Assembly: GCF_002575655.3 (NCBI RefSeq)
Contig: NC_053037.3
Span: 318,521,294-318,585,293 of the forward strand
From: Aegilops tauschii subsp. strangulata
Taxonomy: Eukaryota > Streptophyta > Magnoliopsida > Poales > Poaceae
Direction: 5' to 3'
DNA length: 64,000 bases
Both the position numbers and the translations under genes were made by a program. Positions 12,058 to 22,357 of this stretch are shown here, one piece after another. Each line of letters opens with the position of its first letter. Position 1 is the first letter of the stretch. The notes beneath the pieces were generated by a model. That model was not told where the DNA came from. It worked only from the letters and a program-made list of their open reading frames with translations, and did not search any database.

Positions 12058-14669
12058 ACACTCCTCCACTAACAAGAGATCTCGTCCCGAGATCTTAGGA
12101 CCGAGACGGAAGGAAAAAGGGATGAGGTGAAATAAGAACGCAAGAGGAAAAGCAAAGAATCGAGAGCACTCGAGAAGAAGAGAGGAGCGAAGAGAATGAC
12201 GAGAATCAAATGCTCACGGAATTAGATAGACTCTGAAACCACTCCGGTTAGAACGAGATAAGAAACGAATAAGACTGAAAAGATTTAGGCAGCACTCCGG
12301 CTGAAACATGGAGGAATAGAACACGAGCTTGAGAAGATGGAATGATACTTGACTTGAGGAACAACACAAAACCTCCGGAAGACTTGAAAGAGTGGAATGA
12401 GAAGGACGGGGAAGAAGATTACAACTTCTACCAAGAATGAGATAGAGAGCATCCTTAGAAGGAAAACATTGAACGGAGTTGTTGGAAATTCAACAACAAA
12501 AGAATAAGCTTGTTGTGGACTTATGGATAACATCTCAAAATTATGAGGTGGTAACCTACCACAAGCGGAAAAAAATTGAATAGCTGAGGAACGAAGAAAT
12601 GCAAAACTCCACTTCAAAAGAATACGGAGAATTAATTGCACCTCAAGACGCAAGAAGAAAAGATACTAGAAATCCTTGAACAAGAATCTTGATGAACACC
12701 TGAAGAATGAATTAAATCATGACGAGCCACCGTGATGAACTCCGGTAACAAAAGAATGACGTGATAAAATTGAAGGATGAAAGGGATAAGATTAAATCCT
12801 TGCGATGATTTGGATGGAGGTTCGCGACGAAATCGGCGAGAAGCTTGGAACTCCGGAAAAGAAAGATGAAAACACTTTGAACAGAGAATGTGATAAGATG
12901 AACAAACTCCGACAAGAAGAGATAAAACCACATGAAGAAAGAAGAATAAGGATTACGTTATGCTTATCCTCCACCAATTAAATTGATGAGAAGCAATGGA
13001 TTTGCATACTACTTATTCTCGTTGGAAAGATTAAGGGGGGATATAGCGCAAAATTTGGGAAAGTCTTCGTAAACCACCGGTAGGGCTGGAAATAACGAAT
13101 GAATTGATATGATAACAACAGAAAGAATCTTGAACGAGCCACCGTGGGAATTCAAAATTGACTGACGAAGGAGAATGACTCACCGGGAAAAAATAGGAAA
13201 AGCACGAATATACTTGAGGGAAAACAAGATGAAATTGAAAGAAGAGATCGCTAGCTGATTAAGAGCAAACACCAGAAGAATATGGGGACGAACGAAAAAG
13301 GCATGAATATAGAATAATCGGAGAACGGATTTGAAAAAACTTAGTACGAAGAAATCTTCTGAATTTGGAGGCCTCCGGATAATTGAGACGGAAAACAACT
13401 CCTGAAATACTCCGGATGGGTGAAAATAATTGCACGACTTGTAACAATTAGAGAGGATAACATGAAGCTAGCACCACGAATCTCCAAGAGAACGGGCAAG
13501 ATTTAGGGAAAAAACTCTTCTTCGGTCTTCAAATGTTGAGAATGACGACGAGAAACAACACCAAAATTGATGAGATACTCCGGGAGAATGAAAACGAAGA
13601 GGTAGAGTCAACAATGAAAATACTTTGAAATTGATCTTGGAAAAGCGTCTGACCGATGAAATACATACTTACATCAAACTTGAAAAGAATTAGGAATGGC
13701 TCCAGAATAATTAGAAGAGTCAGGTAAGATCCTGGGAAAAGACCTGTGGGTTAGGGCCCACTAAAAGAAAAACACCGTTGAAAAAGGATTGTTGAATAGA
13801 TAGATGATGCACCGGAATAATTAAAATATTTGAATGAGGTGACAACCTCGAATTAATTCAAACACAGCCGAATCTCCTGAGATGTCTTGAGCACTCCGGA
13901 AGGATAAACTGGCGAGAGGCGAATGAGCAAGGAAAACAATTGATCCAAGGAAAAGAATATGATCAATCCGAAAAAAACTTGAATTGAGTCCACCGGAGAA
14001 GAAAACAAGGCGAATCAATGATGAACTTGACAAGAATTCATCGGTTGAAATGATTGAGGAAAAACTGAAGATACTCCGCGCGAATGAAATAGATACTCGA
14101 ATAGAGGCTCAGACTTCGGGAATAAAAGGGGTGGGAGGGCGGGAAAAAAACAAAGGCAACTTGTAAGGGAGAACCGACGAATAACTTGAAGAGAAAGCAT
14201 CGGTTGAAATCATTGAGGAAAGAATGCAAAGGCTTCGCACGAGTATGATGGATACTCGATTACGGACTCTGGTTCCGAGAAGAAAAATGGTGGGTGGGTG
14301 GGAAAAAACAAGGACAACTTCGGACAGGGAAAACGACATTGGTTGAAAAGAGATGAGGATTAATCTAGCAAAAGATGACGAGGATCGAAACCACTCGAAG
14401 AGAGGTGCACCGGATTGAAAAGAGGATGGACAACGAACAAAAGCTAACCGCGTGATCCTAAAGAAAAATTTGAAGGAGAAGAGAAGTAAGTCGAAACACC
14501 TACGTCAAAATTCCTCACCAGAGCGACGAAGGGACTGAGGAGTAAAAAGAATTCCTACTCTCCGATATAACTAGACTCAGAAAAAGTTTTCTTCTAGGCT
14601 CAACAACGGCCAAACTACATGATCAATCAAGGGGGGCTCCTAGGGTCGGTCGAGGCTCTGATACCAACT
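12058..14669 (-). other. G5 internal region, non-coding
   Basis: A polypurine tract (GTGGAGGAGTGT on the minus strand) adjoins LTR A at 12058-12069. At the other end, 14654-14667 reads TTGGTATCAGAGCC on the minus strand, a Met-initiator-type primer site next to LTR B. Between them are 2.6 kb of purine-rich plus-strand sequence with diverged internal repeats, for example 14030-14185 against 14190-14345. No gag, protease, RT or integrase motif was found in any frame, and the short minus-strand frames have no recognisable content. This fits a large-retrotransposon-derivative type of element. Confidence 0.7.
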
Positions 14670-16537
14670 TGTCACGCCCAATATGCGATACTATCCTAAA
14701 GAGACTCGAAGGTCCCACCAAGGATAGAACCGCATATTGACACGCTTTTGCAAGATGGATATCATTACATCAACATTACATAATAGATGGGGATACATAC
14801 AAGGCATACACATGCCGCAAGAATACATCAATACATCATACATAAGATCAACATCCGACTACGGATGAAACACAACCAGAAGCTCAAACGACATCCACCC
14901 TGCTAGCCCAGGCTGCCGACCTGGAACCTATCCCCTGATCGAAGAAGAAGCAGAAGAAGGACTCCAAAACAAATAACATCGCTCTCGCGTCATGATCATC
15001 GCAAAACCTGTACCTGCAACTGGTGTTGTAGCAATCTGTGAGCCACGAGGACTCAGCAATCCCATTACCATGGGTATCAAGACTAGCAAAGCTTAATGGG
15101 AAAGGAATGGATAAGGTGGTGAGGTTGCAGCAGCGGCTAAGCAAGTATGGTGGTTAACTTACGCAAATAAAAGCGAGAAGAGAAGCAACGGAACGGCCGT
15201 GAAACTAGCAATGATCAAGAAGTGATCCTGAACTCCTACTTACGTCAAACATAACCCAGAAACCGTTTTCACTTCCCGGACTCCACTGAAAAGAGACCAT
15301 CACGGTTACACACGCGGTTGATGTGTTTTAATTAAGTCAAGTGTCAAGTTCTCTACAACCGGGCTGTAGGTGATGGCGCGTTCTGCTTCTTAGGGCGATG
15401 AAATCGTTCCTATGGGATCGTGCGTGGCAGCTGGTATAGATTCACGGTCAACGAAGGATATTAAGCTCTCACGGTCAACGAAGGATATTCCTTCTCCCGA
15501 GAAGACCCGATCAGTCTCGGAATCCCGGTTTTCAAGACATTTCGACAATGGTAAAACAAGACCAGCAAAGCCGCCCGATGTGTCGACAATCTCGATAGGA
15601 GTCACACGTACCTCATTCTCAGGACACACCGGATGAACACTACGTACAACTAAAACCAGCCCTCAAGTTTCCCCGAGGTGGCACTGCAAGTGGCTCTAGT
15701 TTGGACCAACACTCCGAGGAGCACTGGCCCGGGGGGGTAAAATAAGATGACCCTCGGGAGCGCGACGCCCAAGAGAAAAAGGCTAGGTGAGGCAAATGTA
15801 AAACCAAGGTTGGGCCTTGCTGGAGGAGTTTTATTCAAAGCGAACTGTCAAGGGGGTCCCATAAATCACCCAACCGCGTAAGGGACACAAAATCAAGGAA
15901 CATAACTCCGGTATGACGGAAACTAGGGAGGCAAGAGTGGAACAAAACACCAGGCATAAGGCCGAGCCTTCCAACCTTTACAAAGTATATAGATGCATTA
16001 ATAATATAAGAGATATTGTGATATCCCAACATAAACATAATCCAACATGGAGCAATCTTCATCTTCACCTGCAACTAGCAACGCTATAAGAGGGGCTGAG
16101 CAAAAGCGGTAACATAGCCAAACAACGGTTTGCTAGGAAGGGTGACAAAGGTTAGAGGTTCATGTCAATTTGGGAGGCTTGAAGAGCAAGTGATAGGTAA
16201 CGCAGCAAAGCGATAGAACGAAGCAACTAGCATAGCAATGATAGTAATGAGATCCAAGGTGACGGTCATCTTGCCTGAATTCCCGCTAGGAAGAAGAACG
16301 ATTCCATGAAGAAGATGAATCCACGAAGAAGAACGAATCCTCACGATCGCAACGACATGGGAACTATCGAGAAGAAGCACACAACATGGTAAACACACCA
16401 CACATAAACAAGACATGAAGCTCAACCAAGTATGATGCATGACAAGGCTACATGAAGCTACTCATGACAAGAGATGATGCATACAAGAACAACACATCAA
16501 AGCAAGTTTAAATGAGGCTGGAAACAACATATAACAA
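14670..16537 (-). repeat. G5 LTR B (5' LTR, truncated)
   Basis: Matches LTR A 7498-9353 in the same orientation, starting TGTCACGCCCAATATG. It stops matching after ATATAACAA at 16537 and is followed by 20 bp (16538-16557) related to neither LTR, then LTR C in the opposite orientation. Its U3 side and promoter are missing. Within it, about 15361-15440 does not match A 8199-8275, and a TCACGGTCAACGAAGGATAT unit near 15440 and 15470 is duplicated, so this copy was also altered internally. Confidence 0.8.
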
Positions 16538-16557
16538 GAGAGGAGGCGGGCGACGGA

Positions 16558-19500
16558 TGTAACGCCCCGGATCCGATGCGCCAGGTGTCTTCCAGTTATT
16601 CGTCGTTGTTGCCATGTCATTTGCTTGCGTGTTGCATTTTGCCATGTCATCATCTCCATTGCATCATCATGTTTTTCAAAACTTGCATCCGGTCCTTTTC
16701 CCATTGTGCCATGCTCATTTGAGTCCATCTTGATGCCCAAATCTCTGGTGCAAGAGTGCTATATGATGTTATCCGCTGTCTGTTATCACAACTTGCTGAT
16801 TTGTCTTTTTCATTGCATTTTGTGTGTGCATCTTATGAGCTTGATGTCTACATGTGTTTTGAACTACATCATGCCATCTTTACAGTGGTGCTAGTCTTGT
16901 ATTTTTAGGATCTCTGTGGTGACTAGCACAAGCATGCAAAGTAGCCTCCGTGATGTGCTGATTTCTGTGACTTGGTCATTTCTGCTAAGTCTGAGTCTAT
17001 TATATTTTATTGCCATGTGAACCTGCTTCTACAAGTCATTCTATGCAGAATCTGGAGATGTTCACTAAGGGTGTTTTCTTATACATGTTATGCTCTATCC
17101 ATCCATGCCCTTGTTTGCATTTATGGCATACTGTAGATTGTCAAAATCTTGCTCCAAAGTTGCTAAATGATGTTTTTGTCAGCCTGTTAACATGAAGTTC
17201 AGTTTTGATATGTGTTTTGCTAGTGATCCATACAGCCTATGACTATGTTATTGCCATTCTTAGCTTCATATTTGTTCCGTCTTACTGTTGGTTACCTTGC
17301 CATGCCATGTAATGCTCTGTAGTTAGTGGTTCAAGCTCACCAACATGCCTACTTATCGTTGCTTCTGCCATGTCCTGTTATTTTCACCAAGTCTGAATCT
17401 GTCATATAACTTGCTATGTTCACATGGGAGCCATCATATCTTCTGTACCTTTTTAGCTCTTTATCAGCAAAAGACTTTTCTTCTATGAAATTAGTAGATT
17501 CATGCCATGCCTTTGTTTGCTATGATAAGTTCCTGTAGCATGTTGCAACCTGATGTTATTTCTGCCATGTCCAGTGATTTCTGCTAAGTCTGTGAATCTG
17601 TTATTATTTGCAATTTTGCCATGTCCTTTTGAGCATGTTCTAGTGATTTCTGGAGATAGCTCAGTGTTCATGTTTTGTCATGCTTTACCTGTACATCATG
17701 ATCATGTCATTTGTTTTCATTTTGAGTTGCTGTAGCTTGTAGTTTTGATGCTTGCTAGATGTCTAGTTGCTGTTTTGGACAGATTATTGCTATATCTTGT
17801 TTGGAGTGTATGTGTTGCACCGTTGCTCTGTTTTGAGCATGCTCTATATGAAACTTGTTTAGTTTTGCATGCAGTTTCATATTATGATGTTGCATCCTTA
17901 TTTTGAGGTGTTTGCTTGATGTTTGTATGCATTTTGCATCAATGCCATGTTTAACTTGTTTTGCTCATATCTTCTAGGCCGTAGCTCCGAATCTAATGAA
18001 CTTTATATGTAACTTGACTAGAATTTCATGTAGATCATATTGGTGCATCTTAACTTGCTGTTTAACAACTTGAACATAAAGTTTATTCAGTTCTGGACCA
18101 ATTTCGAAATTTGCATACGAGGACTAACCGGAATTGTTATATGTTGTTTCCGGCCTCATTTAAACTTGCTTTGATGTGTTGTTCTTGTATGCATCATCTC
18201 TTGCCATGAGTAGCTTCTTGTAGCCTTTGTCATGCGTCATACTTGTTTGAGCATCATGCCTTGTTCATGTGTGGTGTGTTTACCATGTTGTGTGTTTCTT
18301 CTCGATAGTTCCCGTGTCGTTGCGATCGTGAGGATTCGTTCGTCTTCGTGGCTTCATCTTCTTCATGGACTCGTTCTTCCTCCTAACGGGAATTCAGGCA
18401 AGATGGCCGTCACCTTGGATCTCACTACTATCATTGCTATGCTAGTTGCTTCGTTCTATCGCTATGCTGCGCTACCTATCACTTGCTCCTCAAGCCTCCC
18501 AAATTGCCAAGAACCTCTAACCTTTGACACCCTTCCTAGCAAACCGTTGTTTGGCTATGTTACCACTTTGCTCAGCCCCTCTTATAGCGTTGCTAGTTGC
18601 AGGTGAAGATGAAGATTGCTCCATGTTGGATTATGTTTATGTTGGGATATCACAATATCTCTTATATTATTAATGCATCTATATACTTGGTAAAGGGTGG
18701 AAGGCTCGGCCTTATGCCTGGTGTTTTGTTCCACTCTTGCCGCCCTAGTTTCCGTCATACCGGTGTTATGTTCCTTGATTTTGTGTCCCTTACGCGGTTG
18801 AGTGATTTATGGGACCCCCTTGACAGTTCGCTTTGAATAAAACTCCTCCAGCAAGGCCCAACCTTGGTTTTACATTTGCCTCACCTAGCCTTTTTCTCTT
18901 GGGAGTCGCGCTCCTGAGGGTCATCTTATTTTACCCCCCCCCCGGGCCAGTGCTCCTCGGAGTGTTGGTCCAAACTAGAGCCACTTGCAGCGCCACCTCG
19001 GGGAAACTTGGGGGCTGGTTTTAGTTGTACATAGTGTTCATCCGGTGTGTCCTGAGAACGAGATACGTGCGACTCCTATCGGGATTGTCGACACATCGGG
19101 CGGCTTTGCTGGTCTTGTTTTACCATTGTCGAAATGTCTTGTAAACCGGGATTCCGAGACTGATCGGGTCTTCTCGGGAGAAGGAATATCCTTCGTTGAA
19201 TGTGAGAGCTTATAATGGGCTAAGTTGGGACACCCCTGCAGGGTATTATCTTTCGAAAGCCATGCCCGCGGTTATGTGGCAGATGGGAATTTGTTAATAT
19301 CCGGTTGTAGAGAAAGTGACACTTGACCTTAATTAAAACACATCAACCATGTGTGTAACCGTGATGGTCTCTTTTCGGCGGAGTTCGGGAAGTGAACACT
19401 GTCTTTGGGTTATGTTTGACGTAAGTAGGAGTTCAGGATCACTTCTTGATCATTGCTAGTTTCACGACCGTTCCATTGCTTCTCTTCTCGCTCTCATTTA

Positions 19501-19993
19501 CGTATGTTAGCCACCATACTTGCTTAGTCGCTGCTGCAACCTCACCACTTATCCTTTCCATACCCATTAAGCTTTGCTAGTCTTGATACCCATGGTAATG
19601 GGATTGCTGAGTCCTCGTGGCTCACAGATTACTACAACACCAGTTGCAGGTACAGGTTTTGCGATGATCATGACGCGAGAGCGATGTTACTTGTTTTGGA
19701 GTTCTTCTTCTGCTTCTTCTTCGATCAGGGGATAGGTTCCAGGTCGACAGCCTGGGCTAGCAGGGTGGTAGTCATTCGAGCTTCTGTTTGTGTTTCATCC
19801 GTACTCGGATGTTGATCATGTGTTTGATGTATTGATGTATTCTTGCGGCATGTGTATGCCTTGTATGTATCCCCATCTATTATGTAATGTTGATGTAATG
19901 ATATCCACCTTGCAAAAGCGTGTCAATATGCGGTTCTATCCTTGGTGGGGCCTTCAAGTCTCTTTAGGATAGTATCACATATTGGGCGTGACA
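16558..19993 (+). repeat. G5 LTR C (plus orientation, 3.44 kb, promoter region deleted)
   Basis: Starts TGTAACGCCCCGGATCC and ends TTGGGCGTGACA. It is the reverse complement of LTR A over its whole length, except that the segment matching about A 10778-11913 (1.14 kb, with the TATA box and GC-rich block) is absent. The join in C lies between CTTTTCC and CATTGTGCC near 16695-16706. The right flank ATAAC is the partner of the left flank of LTR A. The palindrome CCCTGCAGGG (19234-19243) and hairpin TGAGTCCTCGTGGCTCA (19608-19624) are retained. Confidence 0.85.
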
Positions 19994-21038
19994 ATAACCC
20001 TCCGGCACTCCGATAACTATCCAGTACCTTTCGGAACTCATCCGGTGTCCGAATAACACCGTCCAATATATCAATCTTTATGTCTCGACCATTTCGAGAC
20101 TCCTCGTCATGTCTGTGAACTCATCCAGGACTCCGAACAAACTTCGGTTCATCAAAACACATAACTCATAATACAAATCATCATCGAACGTTAAGCGTGC
20201 GGACCCTACGGGTTCGAGAACTATGTGGACATGACCGAGACACATCTCCGGTCAATAACCAATAGCGGAACCTGGATGCTCATATTGGTTCCTACATATT
20301 CTATGAAGATCTTCTATAGGTCAAACCGCATAACAACATACGCTGTTCCCTTTGTCATTGGTATGTTACTTGCCCGAGATTCGACCGTTGGTGTCATCAT
20401 ACCTAGTTCAATCTCGTTACCGGCAAGTCTCTTTACTCGTTCTGTAATGCATCATCCCTTGACTAACTCATTAGTCACATTGCTTGCAAGGCTCATATTG
20501 ATGTGCATTACCGAGAGGGCCCAGAGATACCTCTCTGATACATGGAGTGACAAATCCTAATCCCGATCTATGCCAACTCAACAAACACCATCGGAGACAC
20601 CTGTAGAGCATCTTTGTAATCACCCAATTACATTGTGACGTTTGATAGCACACAAGGTGTTCCTCCGGTATTCAGGAGTTGCATAATCTCATAGTCTAAG
20701 GAACATGTATAAGTCATGAAGAAAGCAACAGCAGAAAACCTAAACGATCATTATGCTAAGATAACGGATGGGTCTTGTCCATCACATCATTCTCTAATGA
20801 TGTGATCCCGTTCATCGAATGACAACACATGTCTATGGCTAGGAAACTTAACCATCTTTGATTAACGAGCTAGTCAAGTAGAGGCATACTAGGGACACTC
20901 TGTTTGTCTATCTATCCAAACATGTACTAAGTTTCCGGTTAATAAATTCTAGCATGATTAATAAACATTTATCATGATATAAGGAAATATAAATAACAAC
21001 TTTATTATTGCCTCTAGGGCATATTTCCTTCACCAACA
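19994..21038 (-). repeat. C1 5' LTR, 5' (U3-side) segment
   Basis: Continues the C1 LTR right of G5, starting with the second ATAAC target copy. In minus-strand sense the LTR begins TGTTGGTGAAGGAAATATGC at 21038. The flanking 5 bp, TGCTC (21039-21043), belongs to G1 gag; the matching copy would be left of the window. No gene is seen, and the frames across it are chance. Confidence 0.75.
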
Positions 21039-21860
21039 TGCTCTTCAATACTTTGCAGAAGGTGCTGCTACTTGGTGGAGGATGTACCAAGCCATCAATG
21101 GATGGCAAGGAGTAACCACTTGGGAATAATTAAAGTTGACTCTGCTAAGGTCTCGTCTTGTGTCCCAGAAATTGAAGCCTTATGGAAATGATATGAAGAA
21201 ACCTTGTGCATGCAAGCTTGGTGGAGAAATAGGACACAGCCATAAAGAAAACAAGGATGAATGCCCTCATTGTAAAGAAAGTCAGCTAGCTGAAGAATTC
21301 CCAACAAGGCAGATTACTTGTTTCTTGTGTGAAGGGACTACCCACTACCCTGCTCAGTGTCACATTTACCCCATGGTACAACGAACCATCCAGCAGAAGA
21401 AAGAAGCAATGAAAGGAGCCCTCATGGGAATTTTAGAACAACCTGTGATGAAGGAAGATGTCGAGGACACACACAAAGGAAACATAATTAAACCCTGCAC
21501 CAAGTCATGTTATTCATGTGGAGAAGAAGGACACGTCTCCCAAAATTGTCCAAAGGAGGATCTAGTAGAATTCCCGACAGTGGAAGTAGAGTATGAGCAC
21601 AAGAGATAGAAGCCCTGATTGGTATGGAAAAGTCCAGAAAGAGAAATGGAATGTATCTCCAGAAAAACCCAATTTCTACAAAGAAGGACCTGAGTCATAT
21701 CACATGTTGCGGGTGTAAAGATTCAGGGCACTACTTCATCGGTTGCCCAAAAAGGAAGCCGAGGACCCAAGGAGGCTATGTAATCACAAGGAAACCTCGA
21801 GACTTGTCAGAAGTAATATGTTTCCGTTGTAATGAAGTAGGGCACTTTGCCAGAGATTGT
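21039..21860 (+). pseudogene. Gypsy gag fragment with several CCHC zinc knuckles (G1)
   Basis: Nucleocapsid-rich C-terminal part of a gag polyprotein. Just inside the boundary the frame reads FAEGAATWWRMYQAINGW, the Retrotrans_gag pattern around the WW pair, then a stop (GAATAATTA near 21125). The main frame 21136-21609 holds a CPHC...CFLCEGTTHYPAQC cluster and a CCHC knuckle CYSCGEEGHVSQNC. A shift of frame near 21605 leads to the frame from 21624 with CCGCKDSGHYFIGC and CFRCNEVGHFARDC. Four or more knuckles is unusual for gag, where one or two is common. The last Cys codon (TGT, 21858-21860) is the CACTA target site. The protein resumes at 29890 and stops at 39353-39355. It is broken by stops, frameshifts and three insertions. 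Confidence 0.7.
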
Positions 21861-22073
21861 CACTACTGCAGGATGCTGCTAACGCGACACTACAATCAAA
21901 GACCCTTCGACGAAACTGTGTGCGATGCAATAATCGCAAACGGTGGTGTAAAAAACTGTCAAAAAAGGTGCAAAACGTTTGCGATGGAGGATGCATCAAA
22001 CACAGTTCAGATTTTAGTTGTGTGTGCGATTCAGGGCATACGGTTCAGTTCAATTAACCATTTTTGATGAGGA

Positions 22074-22245
22074 GGAACAAAAGAAACGGGCAGCCAGATG
22101 AAGGTGTGTGCGATGTAAAACATACGGTTCACTCGGATGAACTGTTTGTGATTAGGCAACACAAAAGAAACGGTCAGCCAGATCAAGGTGTGTGTGATAT
22201 ACAACATGCGGTTCACTTGGATGAACTGTTTGCGTTGAGACAAGA
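22074..22245 (+). repeat. CACTA subterminal tandem repeat, two ~83-bp copies
   Basis: ACAAAAGAAACGG...CAGCCAGAT...GTGTGTG...CGGTTCACT...GGATGAACTGTTTG occurs at about 22077 and 22160. A related GTGTGTGCGAT...ACGGTTCA unit precedes it near 22020. Such subterminal repeats are normal in CACTA elements and serve as transposase-binding sites in the well-studied maize En/Spm element. Binding here is an inference. Confidence 0.7.
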
Positions 22246-22357
22246 GAATAGAAATGTTTCAATATAACAAATACCATAAATATTGCAAGGTTCAAATTCA
22301 AAGATTACAACGCCCAAATTCCAACATTGCAAGCTGCGTCATTTCTGGGATCAGCCG

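Larger units (their letters stand above)
7498..19993. mobile_element. G5: non-autonomous Gypsy-type element with one LTR inverted
   Basis: The whole block is flanked by an exact 5-bp duplication, ATAAC, at 7493-7497 and 19994-19998, inside the C1 LTR. From left to right it contains a complete minus-strand LTR (A, 7498-12057), a minus-strand internal region (12058-14669) with polypurine tract and primer site in the expected places, a truncated minus-strand LTR (B, 14670-16537), 20 bp of unrelated sequence, and a plus-strand LTR (C, 16558-19993). Both outer ends are therefore the 3' (U5) end of the LTR, TGTCACGC... on the left and ...GGGCGTGACA on the right. A normal element would have one U3 end and one U5 end. 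No recognisable gag or pol frame is present, so it needed enzymes from elsewhere. Confidence 0.8.
5068..21038 (-). mobile_element. C1: Copia element (BARE/Angela-like), 5' LTR plus leader plus gag start, interrupted by G5
   Basis: Read on the minus strand, the 5' LTR starts TGTTGGTGAAGG at 21038 and ends CCCCAACA at 6840, about 1.7 kb once G5 is removed. Next come a Met-initiator-type primer site (6823-6839), a leader of about 1.2 kb, and gag from 5619 leftward. The rest of the element is cut by G2 at 5067 and must continue left of the window. The LTR text, including a conserved TATTTCCTT stretch near the start, resembles wheat-tribe Angela/BARE Copia LTRs; the family name is from memory and unconfirmed. 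The right flank is Gypsy G1 gag, so C1 inserted into G1. Confidence 0.8.

Noticed and set aside
16558..19993. LTR C as an independent solo LTR inserted in LTR B
   Set aside because: The left flank is ACGGA and the right flank ATAAC, so it has no target duplication of its own; ATAAC pairs with the far left end at 7493-7497.
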